Shown here: one piece after another, positions 6,687 through 13,695 of the stretch
Layout of the letters: each line of letters starts with the position of its first letter
Numbering within the stretch: position 1 is the first letter of the stretch
Source: Parabacteroides sp.
GTDB lineage: Bacteria > Bacteroidota > Bacteroidia > Bacteroidales > Tannerellaceae
Length of the DNA: 34,945 bases
Assembly (NCBI GenBank): GCA_028689545.1
Contig: JAQVCX010000025.1
Location: 1 to 34,945 of the forward strand
Direction: 5' to 3'
The notes under the pieces: model-generated
Told to the model about the DNA's origin: nothing
What the model saw: only the letters and a program-made list of their open reading frames with translations
Databases searched by the model: none
Translations under genes and position numbers: made by a program

Positions 6687-8291
6687 ATGAAGAAGCCTAA
6701 TTACTTAAAGGGATTGCGGGTCGTACTCGCGATCCTCATTTTCGTACCCATACTCTTGTTTTTCGTCGATTTCGCCGATGTATTGCCAGACGGCCTGCAT
6801 GCGTTGTTGCATCTCCAGATCATGCCCGCTATTCTGGGGGGAATGGTGGGGTTGGTAGTCTTCCAACTCGTATTGGCTTTATTGTTTGGCCGGATCTATT
6901 GCTCGGTGATCTGCCCGGCGGGCGTATTGCAAGATATCATCAACCGGGTTTTCTGTATCGGGAAGAAGAAAAAGAAGGGAGTACGCAGGTTCAGCTATCA
7001 TAAACCCCTGAATATCCTACGGTACTCGATCCTTGGGCTGACGTTCGTATTGGCTGTTTTCGGGATGATCGAATTATGTACGTTGCTAGATCCGTACAGC
7101 AACTTCGGCCGTATAGCGAACAACCTGTTCCGCCCGGTCGTCATGTGGGGCAATAACCTGCTGGCCGACGGGTTGGCGCGGATGGACAACTATACGCTTT
7201 ATCACGTCACGATCAGCAACGTGACGGTATTCGGCGCGCTATCCGCTTTGGTAGCGTTGCTCGTATTCATCATCATGGTCGTATTCCGGGGAAGGTTGTT
7301 CTGCAATACGCTTTGTCCGGTAGGAACACTGCTAAGCCTAGTCTCCCGATACTCATTCTTCCGGATCTCCTTCGATAAAGAGGCTTGTACGCATTGTGGC
7401 AATTGCGAGCATACCTGCAAGGCGGAAGCGATCGACAGCAAGAACCTCACCGTAGACACTTCCCGTTGCGTGGATTGCTTCAATTGCGTATCGTCGTGCG
7501 CCAAGGGAGGATTGCAATATCGCTTCAAGCCTTCCTTTAAGAAAGAAGCCGAAGTTGCCTACGTACAAACAGATACGCCCCAGCAGGCTACGGCTACGGC
7601 TACGAACAGCCGCCGTACGTTCCTCACGGCAGGGGCTACCGTAGCGGCCTCCCTCCCGATCGTATCCGCTATCGCCGAGGGCGTGGAAAAACAGCGGGGC
7701 GAGGGGAAACGTCAACGTGAGAGACACGGCAAGAAATGGCCTCCTATCATACCACCGGGGGCGATCAGCCTAGAGCGTTTCAAGGACGTATGTACCGGAT
7801 GCCAGATTTGCGTGACCCAATGCCCCAGCCATGTACTTCGCCCCACGGGATTGGAGTACGGCTTTGATTATATGCTGAAACCCCGTGTCGCTTACATCGA
7901 TAGCTATTGCAATTACGAATGCACGGTCTGCTCGGAGGTGTGCCCCACCCAGGCGATAAAGCCGCTTACCAAGGAAGAGAAAGCGACTACGCAAGTGGGT
8001 GTCGCCACCTTCTTCATCAACCGTTGTATCGTGAACACGGAGGAGACGGATTGCGGGGCTTGCTCGGAGCATTGCCCCACGCAGGCCGTGCATATGGTTC
8101 CTTATAAGGGCACGCTGACCATCCCGCAGGTAAACCCCGATCTTTGTATCGGATGCGGCGGTTGCGAGTCAATCTGTCCCGTACGCCCGATGAGAGCGAT
8201 TATCATCAAGGCGAACGAGGTTCACAAGTTCGTGGAGAAGCCCAAAGAGGAAGAGGTGAAAAAGGTAGAAATAGATGACTTCGGATTCTAA
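6687..8291 (+). CDS. Membrane polyferredoxin, NapH-like/NapG-like fusion with internal Tat motif
   Basis: The 534-residue protein reads as two electron-transfer modules in one chain. Residues about 10-225 are a NapH-like membrane part with hydrophobic segments and two CxxxCP motifs (ICPAG near 76, LCPVG near 210). Two 4Fe-4S clusters follow on the cytoplasmic side (C234/237/240/244 and C261/264/267/271). After a linker comes SRRTFLTAGATVAASLP from residue 308, a twin-arginine motif with a hydrophobic stretch. A NapG/MauM-like ferredoxin domain with four Cys clusters completes the chain (C369-379, C408-419, C447-463, C487-497). Electrons would pass from the membrane domain to a periplasmic ferredoxin. 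The family is secure; the donor, acceptor and relation to the DUF362 partner are unknown. Confidence 0.8.
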   Translation: MKKPNYLKGLRVVLAILIFVPILLFFVDFADVLPDGLHALLHLQIMPAILGGMVGLVVFQLVLALLFGRIYCSVICPAGVLQDIINRVFCIGKKKKKGVRRFSYHKPLNILRYSILGLTFVLAVFGMIELCTLLDPYSNFGRIANNLFRPVVMWGNNLLADGLARMDNYTLYHVTISNVTVFGALSALVALLVFIIMVVFRGRLFCNTLCPVGTLLSLVSRYSFFRISFDKEACTHCGNCEHTCKAEAIDSKNLTVDTSRCVDCFNCVSSCAKGGLQYRFKPSFKKEAEVAYVQTDTPQQATATATNSRRTFLTAGATVAASLPIVSAIAEGVEKQRGEGKRQRERHGKKWPPIIPPGAISLERFKDVCTGCQICVTQCPSHVLRPTGLEYGFDYMLKPRVAYIDSYCNYECTVCSEVCPTQAIKPLTKEEKATTQVGVATFFINRCIVNTEETDCGACSEHCPTQAVHMVPYKGTLTIPQVNPDLCIGCGGCESICPVRPMRAIIIKANEVHKFVEKPKEEEVKKVEIDDFGF

Positions 8292-8302
8292 GAGAAAAAT
8301 GC

Positions 8303-8310
8303 TACCTTTG
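8303..8310 (+). promoter_or_regulatory. -7 promoter box of tgt-lptG
   Basis: TACCTTTG lies 17 nt upstream of the tgt ATG and 11 nt after the preceding stop codon, suggesting that tgt has its own promoter. The -33 half is not clear. Confidence 0.45.
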
Positions 8311-8327
8311 TCACAAATTTTTGATAC

Positions 8328-9458
8328 ATGACATTTGAATTACAGTATAACGATACGAAATCGAACGCTAGGGCGGGCTTGATTACCACCGATCACGGGG
8401 TAATCGAGACGCCTATTTTTATGCCCGTGGGCACGCAAGGCACGGTAAAAGGAGTACATATGACTGAGCTGAAAGAGGATACGAAGGCGCAGATCATCTT
8501 AGGTAATACCTACCACTTGTACCTTCGTCCCGGCATACAGATCTTGGAACAGGCCGGAGGCTTGCATAAGTTTAATACATGGGACCGGCCGATATTGACC
8601 GATAGCGGGGGTTTTCAGGTATTCTCCCTTTCCGACAATCGCAAGCTGCACGAAGAGGGCGCCGAGTTTCGCTCGCATCTCGACGGCTCCAGGCATATGT
8701 TCACGCCGGAGAAGGTGATGGATATCGAACGCTCGATCGGGGCAGATATCATCATGGCCTTCGATGAGTGTTGCCCGGGAGACGCGGACTATGATTACGC
8801 CAAGCAATCGCTGGGCCTGACCGAGCGTTGGCTGGATCGCTGTTTCGCCCGCTTCAACAGCACGGAGCCGAAATACGGCTATCGGCAAAGCCTCTTCCCG
8901 ATCGTACAAGGATGCGTCTATACGGACTTGCGGCAGAGGGCGGCGGAGAACGTGGCGCGGAAGGGTGCCGATGGGAACGCTATCGGGGGATTGGCCGTAG
9001 GCGAGCCTACCGAAAAGATGTACGAGATGATCGAGATCGTGAACGAGATCTTGCCGAAAGATAAACCTCGTTACTTGATGGGCGTAGGTACCCCGATCAA
9101 TCTGCTGGAAGGGATCGAACGGGGCATCGATATGTTCGACTGCATCATGCCGACCCGTAACGGGCGCAACGGCCAGCTTTTCACCCGCTTCGGCACCATC
9201 AATATGCGTAACAAGAAATGGGAGAACGATTTCTCGCCGGTCGACCCGGACGGGCATTCCTACGTGGATACCTTATATAGCAAGGCTTATCTGCATCACC
9301 TGATCAAGGCGAAAGAGATGCTTGGCCTACAGATCGCTTCTATCCATAACCTGGCATTCTACCTATGGCTGGTGAAAGAAGCGAGGGCACATATCATCGC
9401 TGGCGATTTTACTACGTGGAAAAGTGGTATGGTCCGTCAATTAGCGAACCGGTTATAA
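8328..9458 (+). CDS. tgt: Queuine tRNA-ribosyltransferase (tRNA-guanine transglycosylase)
   Basis: This enzyme exchanges guanine-34 of GUN-anticodon tRNAs for a 7-deazaguanine base (preQ1 in bacteria) during queuosine synthesis. At 376 residues it has the normal length. Visible marks are TDSGGFQVFS with catalytic D92, FPIVQG near residue 190, GGLAVGEP near 220 and FDCIMPTRNGRNG with the nucleophile D271. The usual C-terminal zinc site (CxCxxC plus His) is not intact: the DPECDCYTC-type stretch reads DPDGHSYVD (306-314), although YLHHL is kept. From memory other Bacteroidetes Tgt proteins look alike here, so this is probably a lineage trait rather than a pseudogene. The permease gene follows after 12 nt, a pairing common in the phylum. 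Confidence 0.95.
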   Translation: MTFELQYNDTKSNARAGLITTDHGVIETPIFMPVGTQGTVKGVHMTELKEDTKAQIILGNTYHLYLRPGIQILEQAGGLHKFNTWDRPILTDSGGFQVFSLSDNRKLHEEGAEFRSHLDGSRHMFTPEKVMDIERSIGADIIMAFDECCPGDADYDYAKQSLGLTERWLDRCFARFNSTEPKYGYRQSLFPIVQGCVYTDLRQRAAENVARKGADGNAIGGLAVGEPTEKMYEMIEIVNEILPKDKPRYLMGVGTPINLLEGIERGIDMFDCIMPTRNGRNGQLFTRFGTINMRNKKWENDFSPVDPDGHSYVDTLYSKAYLHHLIKAKEMLGLQIASIHNLAFYLWLVKEARAHIIAGDFTTWKSGMVRQLANRL

Positions 9459-9470
9459 AAAACGAGACAG

Positions 9471-10556
9471 ATGAAATTTAAACTAAAACGGATCGATTGG
9501 TATATCATCAAGCAGTTTCTGGGCACGTACGTGTTCGCCATCGCCTTGATTATCTCTATCTCCGTCGTTTTCGATATAAACGAGAAGATCGATAAGTTCT
9601 TGAATCCGGATGTTCCCTTAAGGGCGATCATCATGGATTATTACTTGAACTTTGTCCCCTATTTCGCCAATTTGTTCAGCCCGTTGTTCACGTTTATCGC
9701 CGTGATCTTCTTCACGTCGAAGTTGGCGGATCGCTCGGAGATCATAGCGATGCTTGCCAGCGGTATGAGTTTCCGCCGGTTGATGCTTCCTTACACGGTC
9801 TCGGCTACGATTATCGCTATCGTGACGTTTATCTTGAACGCCTACATCATCCCTCCGTCGAACGAGACCCGCATTGATTTCCAGAATAAGTATATCCGCA
9901 ACAAGAAGGTGGATTACGTGAAGAACGCCCAATTGGAGATAGAGCCGGGTGTGATCGCCTATTTCGATAGCTACGACGCTCGCTCGAACATGGGATACCG
10001 TTTCTCTCTGGAGCATTTCGAGGAGAAGAAATTGATCTCCCGTCTGACCGCCAAGTCGATCAAATACGACTCGCTTTATCAATGGACCGTCATCGATTAT
10101 ATGATCCGTGATTTCGATGGCATGCGGGAACATATCACCGAAGGCTCCCGTAAGGATACGACCTTGACCATCGTGCCCTCGGACTTCCTTATTTCCGTGA
10201 ATGATTGCGAGACGATGACAACGCCCGAGCTGAATACGTATATCAACCGGCAGAAGAAAAGAGGTATCGGGAATATACAGACCTTCCAGATCGAGTATCA
10301 TAAGCGTTTCGCCACGATCATGGCGGCGTTTATCCTGACTTCTATCGGAGCGTCGTTGTCTTCCCGGAAAATAAAGGGGGGTATGGGTATGAATATCGGT
10401 ATCGGATTGGCGTTGAGTTTCTCGTACATCCTGTTTATGACGGTCACTTCCACCTTCGCTATTAATGGTTATGTGAGTGCAGCCGTGGCGGCTTGGATAC
10501 CGAATATAGTTTATACGGTTATAGCGATATTCTTATATCAGAAAGCACCAAGGTAA
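9471..10556 (+). CDS. LptF/LptG-family lipopolysaccharide export permease
   Basis: This is a YjgP/YjgQ-family inner-membrane protein of 361 residues. Together with LptB it would extract lipopolysaccharide from the inner membrane and pass it to the Lpt bridge. Three hydrophobic segments in the first half (about 15-35, 60-82 and 103-125) are followed by a periplasmic beta-rich part (about 150-265) and three more segments (about 279-298, 305-325 and 335-357), the LptF/G topology. KRIDWYIIKQFLGTYVFA at the N-terminus is typical of the family. It is co-transcribed with tgt (12-nt gap). The sequence alone does not decide between LptF and LptG, so no symbol is given. A double-hairpin repeat element lies downstream. 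Confidence 0.88.
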   Translation: MKFKLKRIDWYIIKQFLGTYVFAIALIISISVVFDINEKIDKFLNPDVPLRAIIMDYYLNFVPYFANLFSPLFTFIAVIFFTSKLADRSEIIAMLASGMSFRRLMLPYTVSATIIAIVTFILNAYIIPPSNETRIDFQNKYIRNKKVDYVKNAQLEIEPGVIAYFDSYDARSNMGYRFSLEHFEEKKLISRLTAKSIKYDSLYQWTVIDYMIRDFDGMREHITEGSRKDTTLTIVPSDFLISVNDCETMTTPELNTYINRQKKRGIGNIQTFQIEYHKRFATIMAAFILTSIGASLSSRKIKGGMGMNIGIGLALSFSYILFMTVTSTFAINGYVSAAVAAWIPNIVYTVIAIFLYQKAPR

Positions 10557-10591
10557 TTGATTAATTCCCCTATTGGTATAAAATTCATCCA

Positions 10592-10688
10592 GTTGTAGAG
10601 ACGGGGCGTGCCCCGTCTCATCCCAACAATATGGTAACATTAAATACTATCAGTCCGTAAGAGACGGGGCACGCCCCGTCTCTACAAC
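10592..10688. repeat. Double-hairpin dispersed element, copy 1
   Basis: This 97-bp element has 28-bp terminal inverted repeats that begin GTTGTAGAGACGGGGC. Each end is itself nearly a perfect palindrome, GAGACGGGGC/GCCCCGTCTC around a GT or AC centre (10598-10619 and 10661-10682). The interior is 41 bp of AT-rich DNA. A second copy lies at 16089-16186 in inverted orientation, with roughly three quarters of the interior identical. This copy sits between convergent genes and could end transcription from both sides. MITE-like or REP-like mobility is inferred; no clear target duplication is seen. Confidence 0.85.
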
Positions 10689-10701
10689 CTGCTATTTTCA
10701 A

Positions 10702-11694
10702 TTATTTCGTGAAATTAAGCCCTAGCTCTAACGTTTTCGCGTTCGGGAGTAACTGTAAAGCCATCTCTACGATCGCCTTTATATCTTGATCCGTAATGGC
10801 TTGTTGAAGAATCGGAGCTGCCAAGGTAGCGACAGAAACAATCAAATCCTTATCGGCATAGAATGCGACTTCGTTTCCGTTTTGATTCATACTCAAGGGT
10901 AATCCATAATAGCCACCTAAATCAACCAAAAGCGCCATAATATCTTCTACAGAGATACCATACGCTTTCAATTTATCTCCCAATAATGTTGTCACGAGTG
11001 TCACATAATTTTTATCGATAGCTAACATGAACTTCCCGTCTACCACGCAATATTGGATACTTGCCATTTTTGTGATCTCACCGATTCCTTTATCCTCGGA
11101 AGCCCCTATAGGTCTCCAAGAAACATCGAAGATCCCATCTTCCGGTAAGTTTACATTTACGGCGCTAACCTTTTTCCAAATAAGGCCACTAACAGTGGGA
11201 GCAACTATTCCAACCATTCCGTCAATCTGAGCATTTCCGGTAACTATATTCGCATAAACAGCCCCCGCATCCGCTTTCAAGCTCCAATTACCCACGATAG
11301 AGGAAGTTACTTTACGAGTATACACAACAGAAGCTACGCCCTCTTTCACCGTACCATTTACCGATACCACGCAATCGCCAACCGTGCTCTCGCCGGTAAA
11401 CGTATAAGTACCGTCCGCTTCCTTCAATGCGGCATCGATAGCAACCGACTTATTTTCGGGAATGATATTGTTCAAGGTTACGGATACCTTCTCCGCGGAG
11501 GAAGCTGCGATCACGACCGATTTACCGTCAACAGGGATCGCCACTTCTCCCATCACCAGATTTACGCTCTTCCCCTCATACGTCTTCGACAAATCTTGCC
11601 AGTTACCCGAAGAACTCGAATCATCATCACCACATGCCGTAAAAAAAACCATCGTGCAAATCACGGCAAACAAATACAACAAACTTTTTTTCAT
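10702..11694 (-). CDS. Predicted surface lipoprotein, DUF4925-like
   Basis: The frame is open from 11718, but the start at 11694 gives a proper lipoprotein signal (MKKSLLYLFAVICTMVFFTAC) and is preferred; the product has 330 residues. The lipobox FTAC is followed by GDDDSSSS, an acidic stretch right after the Cys of the kind that acts as a surface-export signal in Bacteroidetes. The body is beta-rich, with repeated VTLNN and VVSVNGTV-like strands and a central GNWSLKADAG turn, and has an amphipathic helical C-terminus. From memory it resembles DUF4925 lipoproteins, which have no known function. It converges with the permease gene across the repeat element, and phoH lies upstream on the same strand. 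It is not next to a SusC/SusD pair. Confidence 0.75.
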   Translation of the reverse strand: MKKSLLYLFAVICTMVFFTACGDDDSSSSGNWQDLSKTYEGKSVNLVMGEVAIPVDGKSVVIAASSAEKVSVTLNNIIPENKSVAIDAALKEADGTYTFTGESTVGDCVVSVNGTVKEGVASVVYTRKVTSSIVGNWSLKADAGAVYANIVTGNAQIDGMVGIVAPTVSGLIWKKVSAVNVNLPEDGIFDVSWRPIGASEDKGIGEITKMASIQYCVVDGKFMLAIDKNYVTLVTTLLGDKLKAYGISVEDIMALLVDLGGYYGLPLSMNQNGNEVAFYADKDLIVSVATLAAPILQQAITDQDIKAIVEMALQLLPNAKTLELGLNFTK

Positions 11695-11824
11695 CAACTT
11701 ACATTTTAAATTTAACATCTATCACTGAAAACGTCACTAATATACCAATTTCTATTTAACAAGTAACAAGAATTCAATGATAGATGTTCAAATCCAGCAA
11801 CCCGGCAACACGACCGGTATAGCT

Positions 11825-13150
11825 CTACAACAGATCCGACGCAAGTTCGGACAATTCGCTTCGCTCGCCTTTTATCAGGTTGATATGAGCGAACAGCTCC
11901 TGCCCTTTCATCTTGTCGATCATATAGGCCAAGCCATTACTTTGAGCGTCCAGATACGGGGAGTCGATCTGTTGGATATCTCCCGTGAAGACCATCTTCG
12001 TTCCCTCTCCCGCACGGGTGATAATCGTCTTGATCTCATGCGGCGTGAGGTTCTGGGCCTCATCGATGATACAGTAAGTCTCGGACAAGCTACGACCCCG
12101 GATAAAGGCCAGCGCCTCGATCACCAACTGGTTGTTCTTCTGCATATCGTCGATCTTACGGACATCGGGATTACCCGGGGCGAACTGAGCCTTGATCACG
12201 TTCAGGTTATCGAATAGAGGTTGCATATAAGGAGCGACCTTTTGCTTCTCGTCGCCCGGAAGGAAACCGAGATCCTTATTCGCCAAAGCGACGATCGGAC
12301 GAGCCAAAAGTATCTGTTTATACGTGCCGGCTTGTTTCAAGGCAGAGGCCAACGCCAACAACGTTTTTCCAGTCCCGGCCTTTCCGGTCAGCCCCACCAG
12401 CTTGATATTCGGATCGTTCAATACCTCGAAAGCGAAGCTCTGCTCGGCATTACGCGGCTGGATACCGAAGTTAGAGCCTTTGTCTACCTTCTTGATCTTA
12501 TCCGTAAACGGATTGTAGCGAGCCAATACGCTATTACGTACGCTTTTCAAGATAAAGCAGTCGTTCGGGTCGAGCTTGGACTTGATCTCCAACGAATCAG
12601 CGTCTACACCTTCCGGAGAGCTGTAGATCTTATCGATCAAATCGGGGTCTATATTCTCATAGGTCTCTTGCGCACGCTCGAAAATATCTACATTCACGAC
12701 CTTATCCGTGATGTAATCCTCTACGAGAATACCCAAAGAACGAGCCTTCATACGAAGGTTCACGTCCTTGCTGACCAAGGTTGTCTTGATCTTCGGATTC
12801 TTCTCGGCGATCGTCAACGTACAAGACAAGATACGATGATCTGGAGTCTTCTCCGGAAAAGAAAGAGCTATTTTCTCGTGGTATTTATCACCCGTCACGA
12901 TATAGAGTGTTCCCTTGCCCGGTCCTAGTGAGGCACCTTTCAAGAACAGGTCGTTGCTGGTCAATAAGTCTAGCTCCCGAACAAACTCACGGGCATTATA
13001 ATTGATCTGCTCACTCCCCTTCTTGAACTTGTCCAACTCTTCTAATACCACGATAGGTAGATAGATATCATTTTCCTGAAAGTTCTCGATGCACTTATAG
13101 TCATGTAATATGACGTTCGTGTCCAACACAAAATTCTTCTTTGCTCCCAT
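11825..13150 (-). CDS. PIN-PhoH fusion ATPase (PhoH2-type)
   Basis: This is a cytoplasmic 441-residue protein with two domains. Residues about 6-150 form a PIN nuclease-like domain (VLDTNVILHD with D10, then LEELDKF, and a C-terminal acidic VSKDVNLR with D129). Residues about 225-441 form a PhoH P-loop ATPase with Walker A GKAGTGKT (256-263) and Walker B CIIDEAQN (360-367). PIN-PhoH proteins (PhoH2) are described as RNA-unwinding and RNA-cleaving enzymes in mycobacteria; the role in Bacteroidetes is less clear, so no symbol is assigned. It starts at the ATG at 13150 and has a long AT-rich leader with a candidate promoter at 13298-13305. Confidence 0.88.
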   Translation of the reverse strand: MGAKKNFVLDTNVILHDYKCIENFQENDIYLPIVVLEELDKFKKGSEQINYNAREFVRELDLLTSNDLFLKGASLGPGKGTLYIVTGDKYHEKIALSFPEKTPDHRILSCTLTIAEKNPKIKTTLVSKDVNLRMKARSLGILVEDYITDKVVNVDIFERAQETYENIDPDLIDKIYSSPEGVDADSLEIKSKLDPNDCFILKSVRNSVLARYNPFTDKIKKVDKGSNFGIQPRNAEQSFAFEVLNDPNIKLVGLTGKAGTGKTLLALASALKQAGTYKQILLARPIVALANKDLGFLPGDEKQKVAPYMQPLFDNLNVIKAQFAPGNPDVRKIDDMQKNNQLVIEALAFIRGRSLSETYCIIDEAQNLTPHEIKTIITRAGEGTKMVFTGDIQQIDSPYLDAQSNGLAYMIDKMKGQELFAHINLIKGERSELSELASDLL

Positions 13151-13201
13151 GGCCTTTCGGTTTAATATTTAACTTATAATCAACAACTTACATTTTAATT
13201 T

Positions 13202-13250
13202 GTTTGCCGAAGCACTCTAAAATCTCCATTTCGGTTATTTTTCGGCAAAC
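13202..13250 (-). other. Inverted repeat in the phoH leader
   Basis: GTTTGCCGAA (13202-13211) and TTCGGCAAAC (13241-13250) are perfectly complementary across a 29-nt loop. The pair lies between the putative phoH promoter and the phoH start, so it could form a stem in the 5' UTR or be an operator. Confidence 0.45.
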
Positions 13251-13297
13251 ACTCCCTATAAATTTCAATTCCCCGCCTTCATCATATGGCTTCTTTA

Positions 13298-13305
13298 CAA
13301 AGATA
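13298..13305 (-). promoter_or_regulatory. -7 promoter box for phoH
   Basis: TATCTTTG on the minus strand matches TAnnTTTG and lies 147 nt upstream of the phoH ATG, implying a leader of roughly 140 nt. The -33 half is not evident. Confidence 0.35.
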
Positions 13306-13576
13306 CCTTTTTATATGAATCAGGGTTCTTCTAAACAAAATCTTTTTTAGGTAATAATGAATCAAATAAAAAAGAGGATACAGTAACCCGCATCTTTTTA
13401 TAAAACAATTATCGAACAATACTGTTCATGGCCTCAAGTACATTCATCGCCTTTCTCTCGTCTTATCCCACATGCTTTTTCATCCACACTTTAATTTGTT
13501 TATCGCAGGTTTCACGTCAGCCCACCCGCATAAGCGATACGCCGTGTTCTGTCAACTCTTCTTTCATGCGATGGTA

Positions 13577-13608
13577 GTTTCAATCCACGCACCCACACGG
13601 GGTGCGAC
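13577..13608 (-). CRISPR. Single type I-C-like CRISPR repeat, no array
   Basis: Thirty-two bases beginning GTTTCAATCCACGCACCC and ending GGGGTGCGAC are, on the minus strand, the familiar type I-C repeat (GTCGCACCCC...GGATTGAAAC), with its internal GCACCC/GGGTGC stem. No second good copy occurs at repeat-spacer distance. A 32-nt stretch exactly 68 bp upstream (13509-13540) shares the opening GTTTCA and 15 of 32 positions, which is too weak to call. No cas genes lie in the window. It is probably a relic or an off-site insertion of a repeat. Confidence 0.7.
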
Positions 13609-13683
13609 CGTCGAGGGTTACCATTTGATTAGATTCATAAGGTTTATACCTTGCGAAGATAGGAAAATAAATCGAAATATACG

Positions 13684-13691
13684 TATCTTTG
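13684..13691 (+). promoter_or_regulatory. -7 box immediately before the MATE gene
   Basis: TATCTTTG matches TAnnTTTG and ends only 4 nt before the ATG at 13696, so a transcript from it would be nearly or fully leaderless. An alternative is TTTG (13624-13627), 19 nt, then TACCTTGC (13647-13654), a poorer -7 box that would give a leader of about 40 nt. Confidence 0.4.
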
Positions 13692-13695
13692 CGGC

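Larger units (their letters stand above)
13151..13695. other. Intergenic region with phoH leader and lone CRISPR repeat
   Basis: No gene is supported in these 545 bp. They hold the phoH leader with a 10-bp inverted repeat (13202-13250), a -7 box for phoH on the minus strand, an unassigned AT-rich stretch (13306-13500), one CRISPR-type repeat (13577-13608) and the promoter of the MATE gene. The 75-residue frame at 13472-13699 contains VSIHAPTRGAT, a peptide commonly produced when a CRISPR repeat is translated, and is rejected as a gene. Confidence 0.7.

Noticed and set aside
8499-9257. A 252-codon frame antisense to tgt
   Set aside because: It is a shadow of a strongly conserved gene in a GC-biased third position and has no promoter or family likeness.
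9618-10301. A 227-codon frame antisense to the LptF/G permease
   Set aside because: It is a His/Asp/Arg-rich shadow typical of frames opposite a real gene.
11777-12928. Long open frames antisense to phoH
   Set aside because: They follow the codon bias of the real gene on the other strand and have no recognisable domain.
13509-13540. Possible second, degenerate CRISPR repeat 68 bp upstream
   Set aside because: Only 15 of 32 positions match and the internal stem is lost. The distance fits, but the likeness is too weak to call.
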